Of a stretch of DNA of 30,421 bases, positions 1-7,671 are shown one piece after another; within the stretch, counting starts at the first letter, position 1, and every line of letters begins with the position of its first letter. Source of the DNA: a virus; the IMG/VR virus record IMGVR_UViG_3300005095_000150, positions 1 to 30,421 of that record; one strand, given 5' to 3'. The notes beneath the pieces are model-generated. The model ran no database searches. It saw only the letters and a program-made list of their open reading frames with translations, and was not told where the DNA came from. A program made the translations under genes and the position numbers.

Positions 1-14
1 ATAATGTATATTAT

Positions 15-41
15 ATTATTATTATTATTATTATTATTATT
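15..41. repeat. ATT trinucleotide microsatellite (9 units)
   Basis: Nine uninterrupted ATT units lie near the left edge of the window, within a longer AT-only stretch. It is simple sequence that could slip during replication. It could also serve as an easily melted element next to the candidate origin further right, but that is inference only. Confidence 0.9.
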
Positions 42-130
42 TAATAGGGAGGGAGAAGTGGAGGGGTATAGCAAGAAGTGTGCCAACTTTTTAAAGATTA
101 GAAAAATAGTTAAATATATGACCGTATACA

Positions 131-256
131 TTTATACTTTTTATACATTTGGAGCTAAGTCCTTACAGTGTAAGGAATTAAAAATTGAAATCCTCAATAT
201 ACAACTTTATACATTTTATACATTTTACCTTAAGTCCTTGCGGGGCAAGGAATTAC
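131..256. repeat. Two tandem 75-bp-period repeats, each ending in a perfect 15-bp palindrome
   Basis: Copy 1 (131-181) and copy 2 (206-256) are offset by exactly 75 bp. Each begins with a 20-base TTTATAC-type block (19 of 20 identical, 131-150 and 206-225). About ten bases later comes AAGTCCTT followed by a palindrome: CCTTAC-AGT-GTAAGG at 161-175 and CCTTGC-GGG-GCAAGG at 236-250. The arms differ by a compensatory A-T to G-C change, so pairing is preserved while sequence is not. This fits a symmetric protein-binding site or an RNA hairpin. A degenerate third copy lies at about 845-872. I do not recognise the family; operator, origin iteron or leader hairpin are all possible. Confidence 0.8.
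185..213 (+). promoter_or_regulatory. Weak sigma70-like promoter candidate
   Basis: TTGAAA at 185-190 is separated by 17 bp from TATACA at 208-213, inside the repeat region and directed toward the late operon. The -35 matches consensus at 5 of 6 positions and the -10 at only 4 of 6. The surrounding DNA is AT-rich, so chance matches are likely. The -10 falls inside the repeat block of copy 2 and 22 bp before its palindrome, which would make that palindrome a plausible operator. This is inference. Confidence 0.25.
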
Positions 257-259
257 ACC

Positions 260-313
260 CCTCGACGGAGGCTTTTTCAGAGCCCTCCGAGGAAGCTCGA
301 AGCCCCAGAATCT
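260..313. repeat. Hairpin plus 13-bp direct repeat shared with 882-894
   Basis: Arms at 260-272 and 282-292 (CCTCGACGGAGGC and GCCCTCCGAGG) can form a bulged GC-rich hairpin. It has no trailing T-run, so it is not a typical terminator. The 13-mer AGCCCCAGAATCT at 301-313 recurs exactly at 882-894, just upstream of the first late gene. The palindrome-type repeat plus this 13-mer therefore occurs twice, at 231-313 and about 845-894, with the hairpin segment present only in the left copy. This indicates duplication of a leader module. Confidence 0.6.
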
Positions 314-375
314 CCAAAACCTCTACCTCCTTAGCGTCCGGGGAAGAAAAATCTTAAAAAATCTTCCTCCACAAG

Positions 376-584
376 TTATCCCCAAGATTAGCCGTCCCTA
401 ACTCGCTGGCTCTCGGCTGTGCATAACCCTGTGGATGAAGAGAAAATGACACAAAGAGGGAGGAACGGTCGTAAAAATAGAGTCATTATCCCCCAGTGTT
501 CCAAATACCGAAACCCTACCGTAACCTTTTGACTCAACTTCAGCTTATCCACAATCTCCCCCCGTCCTGTGCAAATGTAGATAA
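376..584. other. Candidate replication origin: cluster of DnaA-box-like sites
   Basis: Two sites match the bacterial DnaA-box consensus TTATNCACA exactly: 545-553 (+, TTATCCACA) and 418-426 (-, TTATGCACA). Three more have one mismatch: 376-384 (+), 430-438 (-) and 576-584 (-). All five fall within about 210 bp of a roughly 570-bp gene-free stretch, adjacent to an AT-rich repeated segment (1-230) that could act as an unwinding region. DnaA boxes of this sequence are established for bacterial origins. Use of host DnaA by this phage is inference, and the family A polymerase in this window fits host-assisted initiation. Confidence 0.45.
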
Positions 585-844
585 CTTTCCTTAGCCTCCC
601 CAGACACCCTCTTGAGCGTCCCCATTGAAGCCCTCCAGAGAACCTCCCTCCTAACCTCGAAGGCCGAGGCCGAGGCTCCTAAACCCCCTCCCCCACCTTA
701 TGGGAAAAGCCGAAGCCGCCGGGGGGGAATGTCGAAGAAAAAATCGGCACCAAATTTCCATAAATGGCCCTTTTAAAGCGACTTACCTATAGCTTCCTTT
801 GGACCTTCCGTGGTAGAGTAAATGGAGATTTTGGACTTACGGCT
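585..844. other. Gene-free GC/pyrimidine-rich leader segment
   Basis: No convincing gene, RNA or promoter is visible here. The segment has pyrimidine-rich tracts (594-660), a short tandem GGCCGAGGCCGAGG at about 661-675, and a run of seven G at about 720-727. Repeated CCTCC/GGAGG words resemble those in the 260-292 hairpin. With the sections on either side, it makes the whole of 1-925 a long intergenic region before the rightward late operon. Confidence 0.5.
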
Positions 845-872
845 TTAGGGTCCTCGCGGGACAAGGGAAGCG
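845..872. repeat. Degenerate third copy of the leader palindrome repeat
   Basis: TTTAGGGTCCTCGCGGGACA followed by AGGG and CGCCCCT aligns with AAGTCCTTGCGGGGCAAGG and its CACCCCT tail in copy 2 (231-262). The original arms no longer pair fully, but a new GTCC/GGAC palindrome is present at 850-862. It is followed by the shared 13-mer at 882-894 and then the ribosome site of the first late gene. It would lie in the 5' leader of the late mRNA or over its promoter. Confidence 0.5.
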
Positions 873-925
873 CCCCTAAGAAGCCCCAGAATCTGCAACC
901 GTTTAAAAAGGAGGACTAACGTCCA

Positions 926-1414
926 ATGCCTAAAAAGCTAAAAGACATAGAACCGGATATTCCGCTGGAGGACTTTCCGCCGTTGGAGCTCTCGGAGGAT
1001 GACCTTCTGGAAGCCGAGCTTCCGGTGCAGGTCTCGGAAGAGCCCTCCTCGGGACCCTCAGAGATAGAGAACCTCCGGATTCCTCCAACAGCGACCTTAG
1101 TAGACATCGAAGAAACCTTCGGAGAAGCCTTACAAGACATAGAAGCTTTAAAGGAAAAAGTCCGGACTTTGCTTGTTCCGATGGCGATTTTGACCTACAA
1201 AGATTTAATGTCCTCTAAGGATCCGAAAATGCGGAAGTCAGCTGCGGATGCGGTTATGGAAATCGCGGACTTAAAAGGAAGTTCAGGTTCACGAGGAGGA
1301 CGCTCTGGGGAAAGCAAGAGTATCAACTTTTTTAATCTCCCACCGGAAGAGAGTAAAATACTGCTTGGGTCGTTGGGAAAGGTTTTTGCATCGTCGGTGG
1401 ATGGAGAGGAGTAA
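926..1414 (+). CDS. Candidate terminase small subunit
   Basis: This 162-residue acidic protein opens the packaging operon. Its start is supported by AAAGGAGG at about 907-914. Residues 1-60 are rich in Asp, Glu and Pro and look disordered. The centre (about 65-120) contains a predicted helical stretch (LTYKDLMSSKDPKMRKSAA and following) of the kind seen in phage small-terminase-like proteins: a 'lysine-rich unit, Ala-Ala-Asp, hydrophobic, Leu-Lys' pattern. The tail has a Gly/Ser-rich linker. Position directly before the large terminase supports a DNA-recognition role in packaging. No classical helix-turn-helix is obvious, so the call rests largely on context. A different early virion or scaffold-like role is possible. 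Confidence 0.5.
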   Translation: MPKKLKDIEPDIPLEDFPPLELSEDDLLEAELPVQVSEEPSSGPSEIENLRIPPTATLVDIEETFGEALQDIEALKEKVRTLLVPMAILTYKDLMSSKDPKMRKSAADAVMEIADLKGSSGSRGGRSGESKSINFFNLPPEESKILLGSLGKVFASSVDGEE

Positions 1415-1422
1415 GGGTAAGT

Positions 1423-1569
1423 ATGGAGAAAGATAAAGAAAAAGCTAAAGCTAACGAAACCTCGCTGAAGTCCGAAGCTCCTCTTGAGTGGCTGGAGCCT
1501 TTGAAGCCCGGGGAGCAATTCGTCGGGGGAGGGCTTAAGAAATCTTCATCGGAGGCTGAAAATGAATAA
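1423..1569 (+). CDS. Small hypothetical ORF, 48 residues, overlapping the terminase start
   Basis: A short ORF starts at ATG 1423 after GAGGAG (about 1404-1411) and ends with TAA at 1567-1569, overlapping the terminase ATG at 1562 by 8 bases. The product begins MEKDKEKAKANE and is Lys/Glu-rich, with a Pro-Leu-Glu-Trp-Leu-Glu-Pro centre and no recognisable domain. It fills the whole gap between two packaging genes, and the stop-start overlap suggests translational coupling to the terminase. It could be a real tiny gene or an untranslated spacer that is open by chance. Confidence 0.5.
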   Translation: MEKDKEKAKANETSLKSEAPLEWLEPLKPGEQFVGGGLKKSSSEAENE

Positions 1570-4426
1570 CCCTCTAAAGCCGAAGCTCGAGCTTGTGCCT
1601 CATCCAAAAGCTCCGTTATTCGCTCGAGAAGATCGGATGGAGATTTTTCAGCAGATTCTCCGGGAGGTTACCTCAGAGAATCCTCAGCTTTCTAATAAGG
1701 AGGTTTTAGAGGTAATCCGTCAAGCGGGATATGTGAATCTTTGGTTTTTCCTTAAAGGCATCGCAAGCTTCGGAGGACCGTTTGAGCTTTTGAACGAGGA
1801 CTTACATATGGCAATGGCGAACTATCGGCAGACGTTGCTTTACCCCGGATGCCGCGGGGCGATGTTTATTCCCCGGAGTTGTTTTAAGTGTCGAGCTAAA
1901 GGTGAAGAAGTCTTATCAGTTAATGGGGTTGTAAAAGTTGAAAATATTAAAGTAGGAGATAAACTTTTAACAACTGACAGGTATGGAAAACCTAAAATTA
2001 CAATCGTCAAAGCTATTGGAAGAGAAAAGAGTAGAATATATAAGGTAAAACTTCAGTCCGGACATATAATGCGAGTAGGAAAAGGTCATAAGTTTAAAAC
2101 TCCTAAAGGGTTTGTTATTCCAGTAGAAGATTTAAAAGAAGGAGATTTGATTGGAGTAGCTTCAAAAGCTGGTTTTAAAGTTAAACCTTATAAGGACCTT
2201 GATTGGTTAATGGGGTTCATATATGGAGATGGAGGAGTTACAGGTGGAAGTATTCGTTTAACGATAGTAGATGAATCACTACTTGCTAAAGCTAAACGTG
2301 TCTGGAAAAATGGCTTATCTAAGAGAGGTCGGTATGGATGGGATTTATTAAAAGGTAAAGAATGGTTCTTGAAATCAGGAGGTATTATTGAAAAAGCTAT
2401 TCATAAAAGAATACCTCCAGAATATGAAGGATCATCTGGATTTCTTCAAGGTTTATTTGACGCTGACGGATCAGTTTCTAAAACGGGAAGAATATCATTT
2501 TGTACAGCCTCAAAAGGACTCGCTAATGATGTGCAACGTAATCTTTTATACTTCGGGGTTCATACGCGAATTACAGAAACTTCTACATATTCTGATCACG
2601 GTAAAGCTTTTTATGTAACTATTGAAACAGAAAAAGGGACTAAAGCTTTTCAGGAATTTATAGGCTTTTCATGTAAAAGTAAAAAGGAAAGATTGGAGAA
2701 AAGAAAACCTATTATAAATAGATCTTATGATATAATACCGTCTGAATGGGTAAGGCTTTTAAAAGGAGAAGTTAAATCGCAAGCTTGGAGAAAAGATAAA
2801 AAACCGAGGTTAGATAATTATTACAATTTAACTAAAGATAAATTTAACAATCTTAAATCTTTATTGAAAGAACATCGAAATATTGAGTTAATGAAAGCTA
2901 TAGAGAAAAGAGATTTTATATGGGAGAGGGTCGTTAGTATTAAAGAAGAAGGTGATGGAGAAATTTATCCTATTTTCGTAGACGGAAATCATACTTATAT
3001 GGATGCACATGGAGTTATCGACCATAATTCTACCATCGTAACCGAAGGTGCCACCGCATGGGAGCTTCTGCGGGATCCGGACTTACGTATAAGAATAACC
3101 GGTTCGACCTCTGACAAAGCCTTTGGATTTGTGCAGACAATAAAGGCGATTTTTGACTCGAATTCGTTGTTTGGGCTTCTGTATCCCGAGTATGTTCCAG
3201 AGCCGAATGCTGATCGTTGGACGAAGACGGAGATTGTACTGCCGAACCGGAGAAAGGCTCGAAGAGAAGCCTCGGTGGAGTACGGCGGAGTAGGTGGAGC
3301 TTCTGAAGGACATCATTACGATTTACATATTGTCGATGATATGATTGGTTTAGGGTCCCTTAACGCCAACCGAGAGTCCTCTGCAGAGATGATTCGGACG
3401 AGGAATTGGTTCTGGGGGTCGGAGAAAACGCTCTTGCAGAGTATCCGTAAAAGTAGAGTAATTGTAGTCGGAACTCGTTATGCTGTCGACGACGTATACG
3501 ACGATATCATCGGTCAAGCTCGGGAGGTTATTGGCGCGGAAATGCCGGACTTTGAACCTAATCCTAAAGGTCGTTGGACGATTTACTACCGGAAGGCGAT
3601 TGAGAATGGGAAAAGTATCTTTCCTGAGAGCTTCTCCATTGAAGACCTTGAAGAAATGGCGGATAACGATTACTGGACTTATGTAACGCAGTACCTGAAT
3701 GACCCTCAAGCATCTGGTCTTGCGGAGTTTAATGAATATGAAGCTAAAAAATGTTTCTTAGAAGCAGAGACGGTTGATGTTCCCGGAGGAGAGTCAGCGT
3801 TGCTTTGGAATATCCGCTACTATGGAACCGACGGTGAGAAGGTTATAAGCCTCGCGAACTGCGATGTCGTGATGGCAATTGACCCGGCAGCGTCGGAGAA
3901 GTCTTTGAGTGCTAAAACCTCGAGATCCGCGGTTGGAGTTCTTGCAACCGCTCCGGATGGAAAAAGGTTTTTAATTTCCCTGAATGTCGGCTTTGTAAAA
4001 GTAACAAAGGTTTTTGACTGGATGTTTGCAGCGATGCGGAAGTTTAAGGGGTATCTCCGGGGGACTTTCCTTGAAGCTCAAGGACCGTTTAAGATACTCG
4101 GACCGCTGCTGCAAGCTGAACAGCAACGCCGGAAGCAGACGTTGAATCTTCGGCCGACGGTTGCGGTGGGGGAAAAAACAGCGAGAATCCGGACGACGCT
4201 CCAGCCTGAGCTTGAACGGGGGAATTTCTATGTCGAAGAATCTATCTGGCCAGAGTTCTGGGAAGAGCAACGGGCCTTTCCGCAATCCCAACGGAAGGAT
4301 GTTTTAGATATGGTAACAATTGCCTTAAAAGCCGCTGTACGACCGTTGTCACAAGAGGAAGAGAGGAGAAAAAAATCCGCTGAACGAAAGCGACGTGCAG
4401 CGATAAGAGGAATAACAGGATATTAA
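1562..4426 (+). CDS. terL: Terminase large subunit (packaging ATPase/nuclease) with in-frame intein
   Basis: The protein is 954 residues, of which 110-489 are an intein, leaving a mature protein of 574 residues, normal for this family. It pumps DNA into the procapsid through the portal and cuts concatemers. The P-loop is PRSCFK (104-109) joined after splicing to ST (490-491), so the intein separates the catalytic Lys from Ser. Walker B is IVDD (Asp592-Asp593). The C-terminal RNase H-fold nuclease shows three acidic sites: the MAIDPA segment (near residue 780), FLEAQG (near 838) and KDVLDMVTIA (near 918). The start is chosen from GGAG at about 1551 and the 8-base overlap with the preceding ORF. 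The unspliced precursor should be inactive as an ATPase. Extein and intein differ visibly in composition; the intein is much richer in A and T. Confidence 0.95.
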   Translation: MNNPLKPKLELVPHPKAPLFAREDRMEIFQQILREVTSENPQLSNKEVLEVIRQAGYVNLWFFLKGIASFGGPFELLNEDLHMAMANYRQTLLYPGCRGAMFIPRSCFKCRAKGEEVLSVNGVVKVENIKVGDKLLTTDRYGKPKITIVKAIGREKSRIYKVKLQSGHIMRVGKGHKFKTPKGFVIPVEDLKEGDLIGVASKAGFKVKPYKDLDWLMGFIYGDGGVTGGSIRLTIVDESLLAKAKRVWKNGLSKRGRYGWDLLKGKEWFLKSGGIIEKAIHKRIPPEYEGSSGFLQGLFDADGSVSKTGRISFCTASKGLANDVQRNLLYFGVHTRITETSTYSDHGKAFYVTIETEKGTKAFQEFIGFSCKSKKERLEKRKPIINRSYDIIPSEWVRLLKGEVKSQAWRKDKKPRLDNYYNLTKDKFNNLKSLLKEHRNIELMKAIEKRDFIWERVVSIKEEGDGEIYPIFVDGNHTYMDAHGVIDHNSTIVTEGATAWELLRDPDLRIRITGSTSDKAFGFVQTIKAIFDSNSLFGLLYPEYVPEPNADRWTKTEIVLPNRRKARREASVEYGGVGGASEGHHYDLHIVDDMIGLGSLNANRESSAEMIRTRNWFWGSEKTLLQSIRKSRVIVVGTRYAVDDVYDDIIGQAREVIGAEMPDFEPNPKGRWTIYYRKAIENGKSIFPESFSIEDLEEMADNDYWTYVTQYLNDPQASGLAEFNEYEAKKCFLEAETVDVPGGESALLWNIRYYGTDGEKVISLANCDVVMAIDPAASEKSLSAKTSRSAVGVLATAPDGKRFLISLNVGFVKVTKVFDWMFAAMRKFKGYLRGTFLEAQGPFKILGPLLQAEQQRRKQTLNLRPTVAVGEKTARIRTTLQPELERGNFYVEESIWPEFWEEQRAFPQSQRKDVLDMVTIALKAAVRPLSQEEERRKKSAERKRRAAIRGITGY
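1889..3028 (+). mobile_element. Full-length intein with LAGLIDADG homing endonuclease, inserted in the TerL P-loop
   Basis: This is a 380-residue intein. It begins with Cys110 (CRAKGEEVLS, block A) and ends GVIDHN followed by Ser490, the standard His-Asn/Ser C-terminal junction. Block F is visible as GNHTYMDAHG. Block B is atypical: the usual Thr-x-x-His reads Gly-Lys-Gly-His. The inserted endonuclease has both LAGLIDADG helices: LMGFIYGDGG (216-225) and LQGLFDADGS (295-304). Established role: self-splicing, plus homing into intein-free alleles by cleaving the unoccupied site. A-rich codons such as AAA, TTA and ATA dominate, unlike the flanking terminase, which suggests recent acquisition. 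Both nuclease acidic residues are present, so homing may still be active. Confidence 0.93.
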
Positions 4427-4439
4427 AGGAGGTATAAGA

Positions 4440-6455
4440 ATGGCAATAGAGCAAAAAGGAACTTCCGCTGAAGTACCTGAACAGCCGGAGGACATTGTGG
4501 TAGAAGCCGACGATGGATTTGTTATTGAAGAATCGTTGGTTGACTCGGAGTCTATTTTAACCGAGGAGCAGGAGCAGGAGATTTTAGAGTACCTGAGATT
4601 TGAATTTGAAGATGTTGAGACAGGGACGAACCGGGATAAGTTCCTCCGGAAGGTCCGCAAATGGCGCCGTCAGCGTCAGGCAATGCCGGAGAAGGAAGAG
4701 AAAAATTACCCGTGGGAGAAAGCGTCTAATGTAACCGTACCATTGGCAATGACAAATGCAAATGGAAATTTTGCGACAATAAAGAATAACTTCTCACGCC
4801 GCAGACCTTTTTGGTCGGTGTTGACGGATATTCAAGAAAAGAAAAAACAAGCAGAGGCGTTGGAGAATTTGCTTGAGAAGTTGGTAGACAGCGCGAGGCA
4901 CATGAATCTTCGGAAAAAGAATAATGTTATTTTGTATGACACAGTTTCTCTTGGAACCGCGTTTGTTAAGATTCCATGGACGATTGAAGAATGGAATTTT
5001 AAACGCCGGGAAAATGGAGAACTAAAGACGGTCTCTAAAAAGGTAAAAAACACTCCCGATGTTATTCCGATTCGGATAGAGGATCTTTTAACTCGTGCCG
5101 AATGGGGAGATGATCTCCAGAGAGCTCCGTGGGTGGCTCATAAGATTTACCTCCGGAAACATGAGCTTTTACAGCGTCAGGCGAAGGGTATTTATGAAAA
5201 TGTGGATGTTATTCTTGAGGGTGAGACTGCGAAGTTAGATGAAGGTCGGGAAGAGTCATTGAAGAGGATTGGGATTAACTACTCGCAAGAGGGGCTTTCG
5301 GAATACACAATTTACGAGACTTACCTTTTCTGGGATGTTGATGGAGATGGGATTCCGGAGGATATTATTATCTGGCTCGAGCCGACGACTGGGACTTTTC
5401 TACGGGTGGAGTATAATGACCTCGGAGTCCGACCGATTGTGAGGATTCCGTATTTCCAGATCCCCGGAGAGCTCTACGCAATGGGCACTGGATGGATGGT
5501 TGAAGGCCTTCAGGATGAGATAGACACCCTGCATAATATGCGAATCGACGGAACCCACATAAGCATGCTTCAGATGTTCGTAAGCCGGAGAGGAAGCGGG
5601 ATAGGTCCCGATGAGGAATTTAGACCCTTGAAACATATTCAGGTGGATGATCCACAGGAGGATTTTATACCGGTGAAGTTTCCGGACATCGGATATGGAA
5701 CCTTGCAGGCAGAACTAATGGCAAAGGAATACGCAGACCGCGCAACAGGCTCTACAGATGCAATGATGGGATTTGAGAGTCGAGCCGCGGGAACACGGGC
5801 GACTTCCTCTGGAACAATGTTTCTTGCTCAGCAGGGGAGTAAGATTTTCGCAGCTATTTCGGAGAGTATTGAGGATGCTTACTCGGAGATTGGGCAGATT
5901 GTTGCCTTCCAGCTTATTCGGAATAAGGATCTTATTTTAGAGGATTTGCCGAATCTTGTTAAAGAAGAATATGTTGAGCCACTGAAGGAAGTTTTAAATA
6001 TGAATGTCGAGGATATTCCTACGACCTTTCAGTTCCGCGTACAGACAACGGATATTCAGAAAACCGAGGACGCGAGGAGGCAGAATATACTGACACTGTT
6101 CCAGCTTTATACTTCCGGAGGCGAGAAGCTCATTCAACTTGCTATGACGCTGTTTAATCAGCAAGCGCAAATCCCGCAGGAAGTCCGGGCAAGTATGACG
6201 AAGTTTTACATAGGCGGAACGAAGCTGCTCGACCAGATAATGGAGTTCTTCGGAGAAGATGATAGGCGAGATTTTCTGCCTTATATAAAAGACCTTGAGT
6301 TAATGATGGATGCGATTGAGAATATGAAAGACCAGCAGGTTTCGCAGGCGAGGAAGCAGATGGTCGTGCAGGAAGAACAAGCGAAGCTTCAGGGACCACA
6401 AGGTCCGCAGGGGCCCAACGGTCCACAAGGACCTCAGCCCGGGAGGAAGTTTTAA
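4440..6455 (+). CDS. Portal protein
   Basis: This 671-residue protein has its start fixed by AAAGGAGG eight bases upstream, 13 bases after the terminase stop. The N-terminus is acidic. Residues around 90-120 contain YPWEKASNVTVPLAMTNAN, the 'PW-x-A-S-N-x-x-x-P' signature of phage portal proteins, followed by a basic region. The centre includes DVDGDGIPEDIIIWLEP and EYADRATGSTDAMMGFESRA, typical of the stem/crown region of this family. It forms the dodecameric channel at the capsid vertex where terminase docks and the neck attaches. The last 25 residues carry a short collagen-like Gly-Pro-Gln repeat, unusual at a portal C-terminus and probably disordered or exposed. Confidence 0.92.
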   Translation: MAIEQKGTSAEVPEQPEDIVVEADDGFVIEESLVDSESILTEEQEQEILEYLRFEFEDVETGTNRDKFLRKVRKWRRQRQAMPEKEEKNYPWEKASNVTVPLAMTNANGNFATIKNNFSRRRPFWSVLTDIQEKKKQAEALENLLEKLVDSARHMNLRKKNNVILYDTVSLGTAFVKIPWTIEEWNFKRRENGELKTVSKKVKNTPDVIPIRIEDLLTRAEWGDDLQRAPWVAHKIYLRKHELLQRQAKGIYENVDVILEGETAKLDEGREESLKRIGINYSQEGLSEYTIYETYLFWDVDGDGIPEDIIIWLEPTTGTFLRVEYNDLGVRPIVRIPYFQIPGELYAMGTGWMVEGLQDEIDTLHNMRIDGTHISMLQMFVSRRGSGIGPDEEFRPLKHIQVDDPQEDFIPVKFPDIGYGTLQAELMAKEYADRATGSTDAMMGFESRAAGTRATSSGTMFLAQQGSKIFAAISESIEDAYSEIGQIVAFQLIRNKDLILEDLPNLVKEEYVEPLKEVLNMNVEDIPTTFQFRVQTTDIQKTEDARRQNILTLFQLYTSGGEKLIQLAMTLFNQQAQIPQEVRASMTKFYIGGTKLLDQIMEFFGEDDRRDFLPYIKDLELMMDAIENMKDQQVSQARKQMVVQEEQAKLQGPQGPQGPNGPQGPQPGRKF

Positions 6456-6716
6456 ATGGTAGACTCTTTAGAAATCGCAAGAATTGCAAAGAAGTTTAAT
6501 CTAAGCCCCGGAGAAGTAGAGGTAATTGCGGATTTAGATGCCCAGAAACTGAAGCTTTTAAAGAAATTTGCTTCCCGTTTAGAAGCCTCAGCTCGTGCGG
6601 AACTTGAACACTCACAGGACATGCAGAAGATATTCAAATCACAGGGAATTTTAAAAGCCTTTAGAAGGCTTTTTGGAGAAATAGAAAAAATAATGGAGGA
6701 ACTTAAGAATGGATGA
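6456..6716 (+). CDS. Small helical head-module protein, unknown
   Basis: This 86-residue protein has an ATG that directly follows the portal stop; GGGAGGAAG at the end of the portal gene provides the ribosome site. It is highly helical, charged and rich in Lys, Glu, Leu and Ala, with a Leu-rich heptad-like stretch (about 28-50) suggesting a coiled coil. It ends with TGA overlapping the next gene by 8 bases, so the three genes from portal to scaffold are translationally coupled. I do not recognise a family. A head-assembly chaperone or scaffold partner is plausible from position only. Confidence 0.75.
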   Translation: MVDSLEIARIAKKFNLSPGEVEVIADLDAQKLKLLKKFASRLEASARAELEHSQDMQKIFKSQGILKAFRRLFGEIEKIMEELKNG

Positions 6717-7671
6717 AATGGAGAAATTTTTTAATTTCATAAACCTTGCTCCGGACTCCGGAGGAGGCAGCGGAAGCGGAAGCGGCAGTGGGGGAGATGT
6801 AATCGTAGACGATCCCATTGCAAATGCTCTCTCAGGAGGAGAGCTCGAGGACGAGCCACTGTTTTTGGTAGACGGGATAGATGAAATTCCGGATGATGCT
6901 TTAGAAGAGGATCCTATTCCAGAGGATGTTAAAAAGCTTCAAGAAGAAAAAGAAGCCCTCCAACGCCAAATGGAAGAACTTCGTAAGCAAGCGGACGCTA
7001 CTATGGCTCTTCAGCAGGGGATTTCGGAGCTCGGGCAAACGCTAAGGCCCCAGACTCAGCCTCAGCCTCAGCCTCAGCAGCCGCAGGCTCCTAAAGACCC
7101 CTTGCTTGAGAAGGATAACTTTAATGAGAAGTTTCTCGAGGATCCTTATGGGATGCTGGAGAAGTTCCAGATGCAAAAGCTCGCACCGGAGTTTCAGCGA
7201 ATAATGCAGACGAATGTTTCGTATGCGAAGCAGTTTTTAATGCTGGATCCTGAGAAGTCGAAGGTTTATGAAAAGTACGCTCCAGAGGTAGAGGAAGTTG
7301 TGAAAAGTTTTCCTCCGGTAAAACAATTTACCGATCCGAATGTTTATAAAGAAGCAGCAGATATTGTAGCATCAAGGCATTTTTCAGAAACTTTGGAGGA
7401 AATGAAAGCTCAGATGAGGGAGGAACTTTTAAGGGAGCTTAAGGGAGAATCCGGGAATCCCCCTGAAACCCGACCTCCGATTCACTCAGAAACCGGAACC
7501 GGGACCGGAACCCGTCGACGTGGAAAAGCAAATATTCTCCCGAAGGCCGTCTGGGAAGCAGCAGGTCAGCGAGGACTTCAAGGTCGTGGAGATAAAGACG
7601 ATAAAGCAAGAGTTTATGAAATGTGGAAATCCGGGTCTTTGAGAGTCCCCGGACATGAGTTTGGGAAATAA
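6709..7671 (+). CDS. Probable capsid scaffolding protein
   Basis: A 320-residue protein between portal and capsid genes. Residues about 18-28 are a Gly-Ser repeat linker, followed by an acidic segment (35-75), a Glu/Gln-rich predicted coiled coil (75-110) and a Gln-Pro repeat (about 114-127). A helical middle region (about 130-245) ends in a basic C-terminal segment. This low-complexity, acidic, coiled-coil, basic-tail pattern is characteristic of scaffolding proteins, whose basic C-terminal helix binds the coat protein. The closing segment includes RRRGKANILPKAVWEAAG. No protease motif is seen. Identity is inferred from composition and gene order rather than a signature motif. Confidence 0.75.
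   Translation: MDEMEKFFNFINLAPDSGGGSGSGSGSGGDVIVDDPIANALSGGELEDEPLFLVDGIDEIPDDALEEDPIPEDVKKLQEEKEALQRQMEELRKQADATMALQQGISELGQTLRPQTQPQPQPQQPQAPKDPLLEKDNFNEKFLEDPYGMLEKFQMQKLAPEFQRIMQTNVSYAKQFLMLDPEKSKVYEKYAPEVEEVVKSFPPVKQFTDPNVYKEAADIVASRHFSETLEEMKAQMREELLRELKGESGNPPETRPPIHSETGTGTGTRRRGKANILPKAVWEAAGQRGLQGRGDKDDKARVYEMWKSGSLRVPGHEFGK

Noticed and set aside
4-357. 117-codon ORF on the + strand starting in the ATT repeat
   Set aside because: It starts with a Leu run encoded by a microsatellite, has no visible ribosome site, and is open largely because the 75-bp repeat is a multiple of three. The DNA features explain it better.
1-925. tRNA genes or CRISPR array in the long intergenic region
   Set aside because: No cloverleaf arms with a TTC-type loop and no regularly spaced direct repeats beyond the two 75-bp copies were seen.
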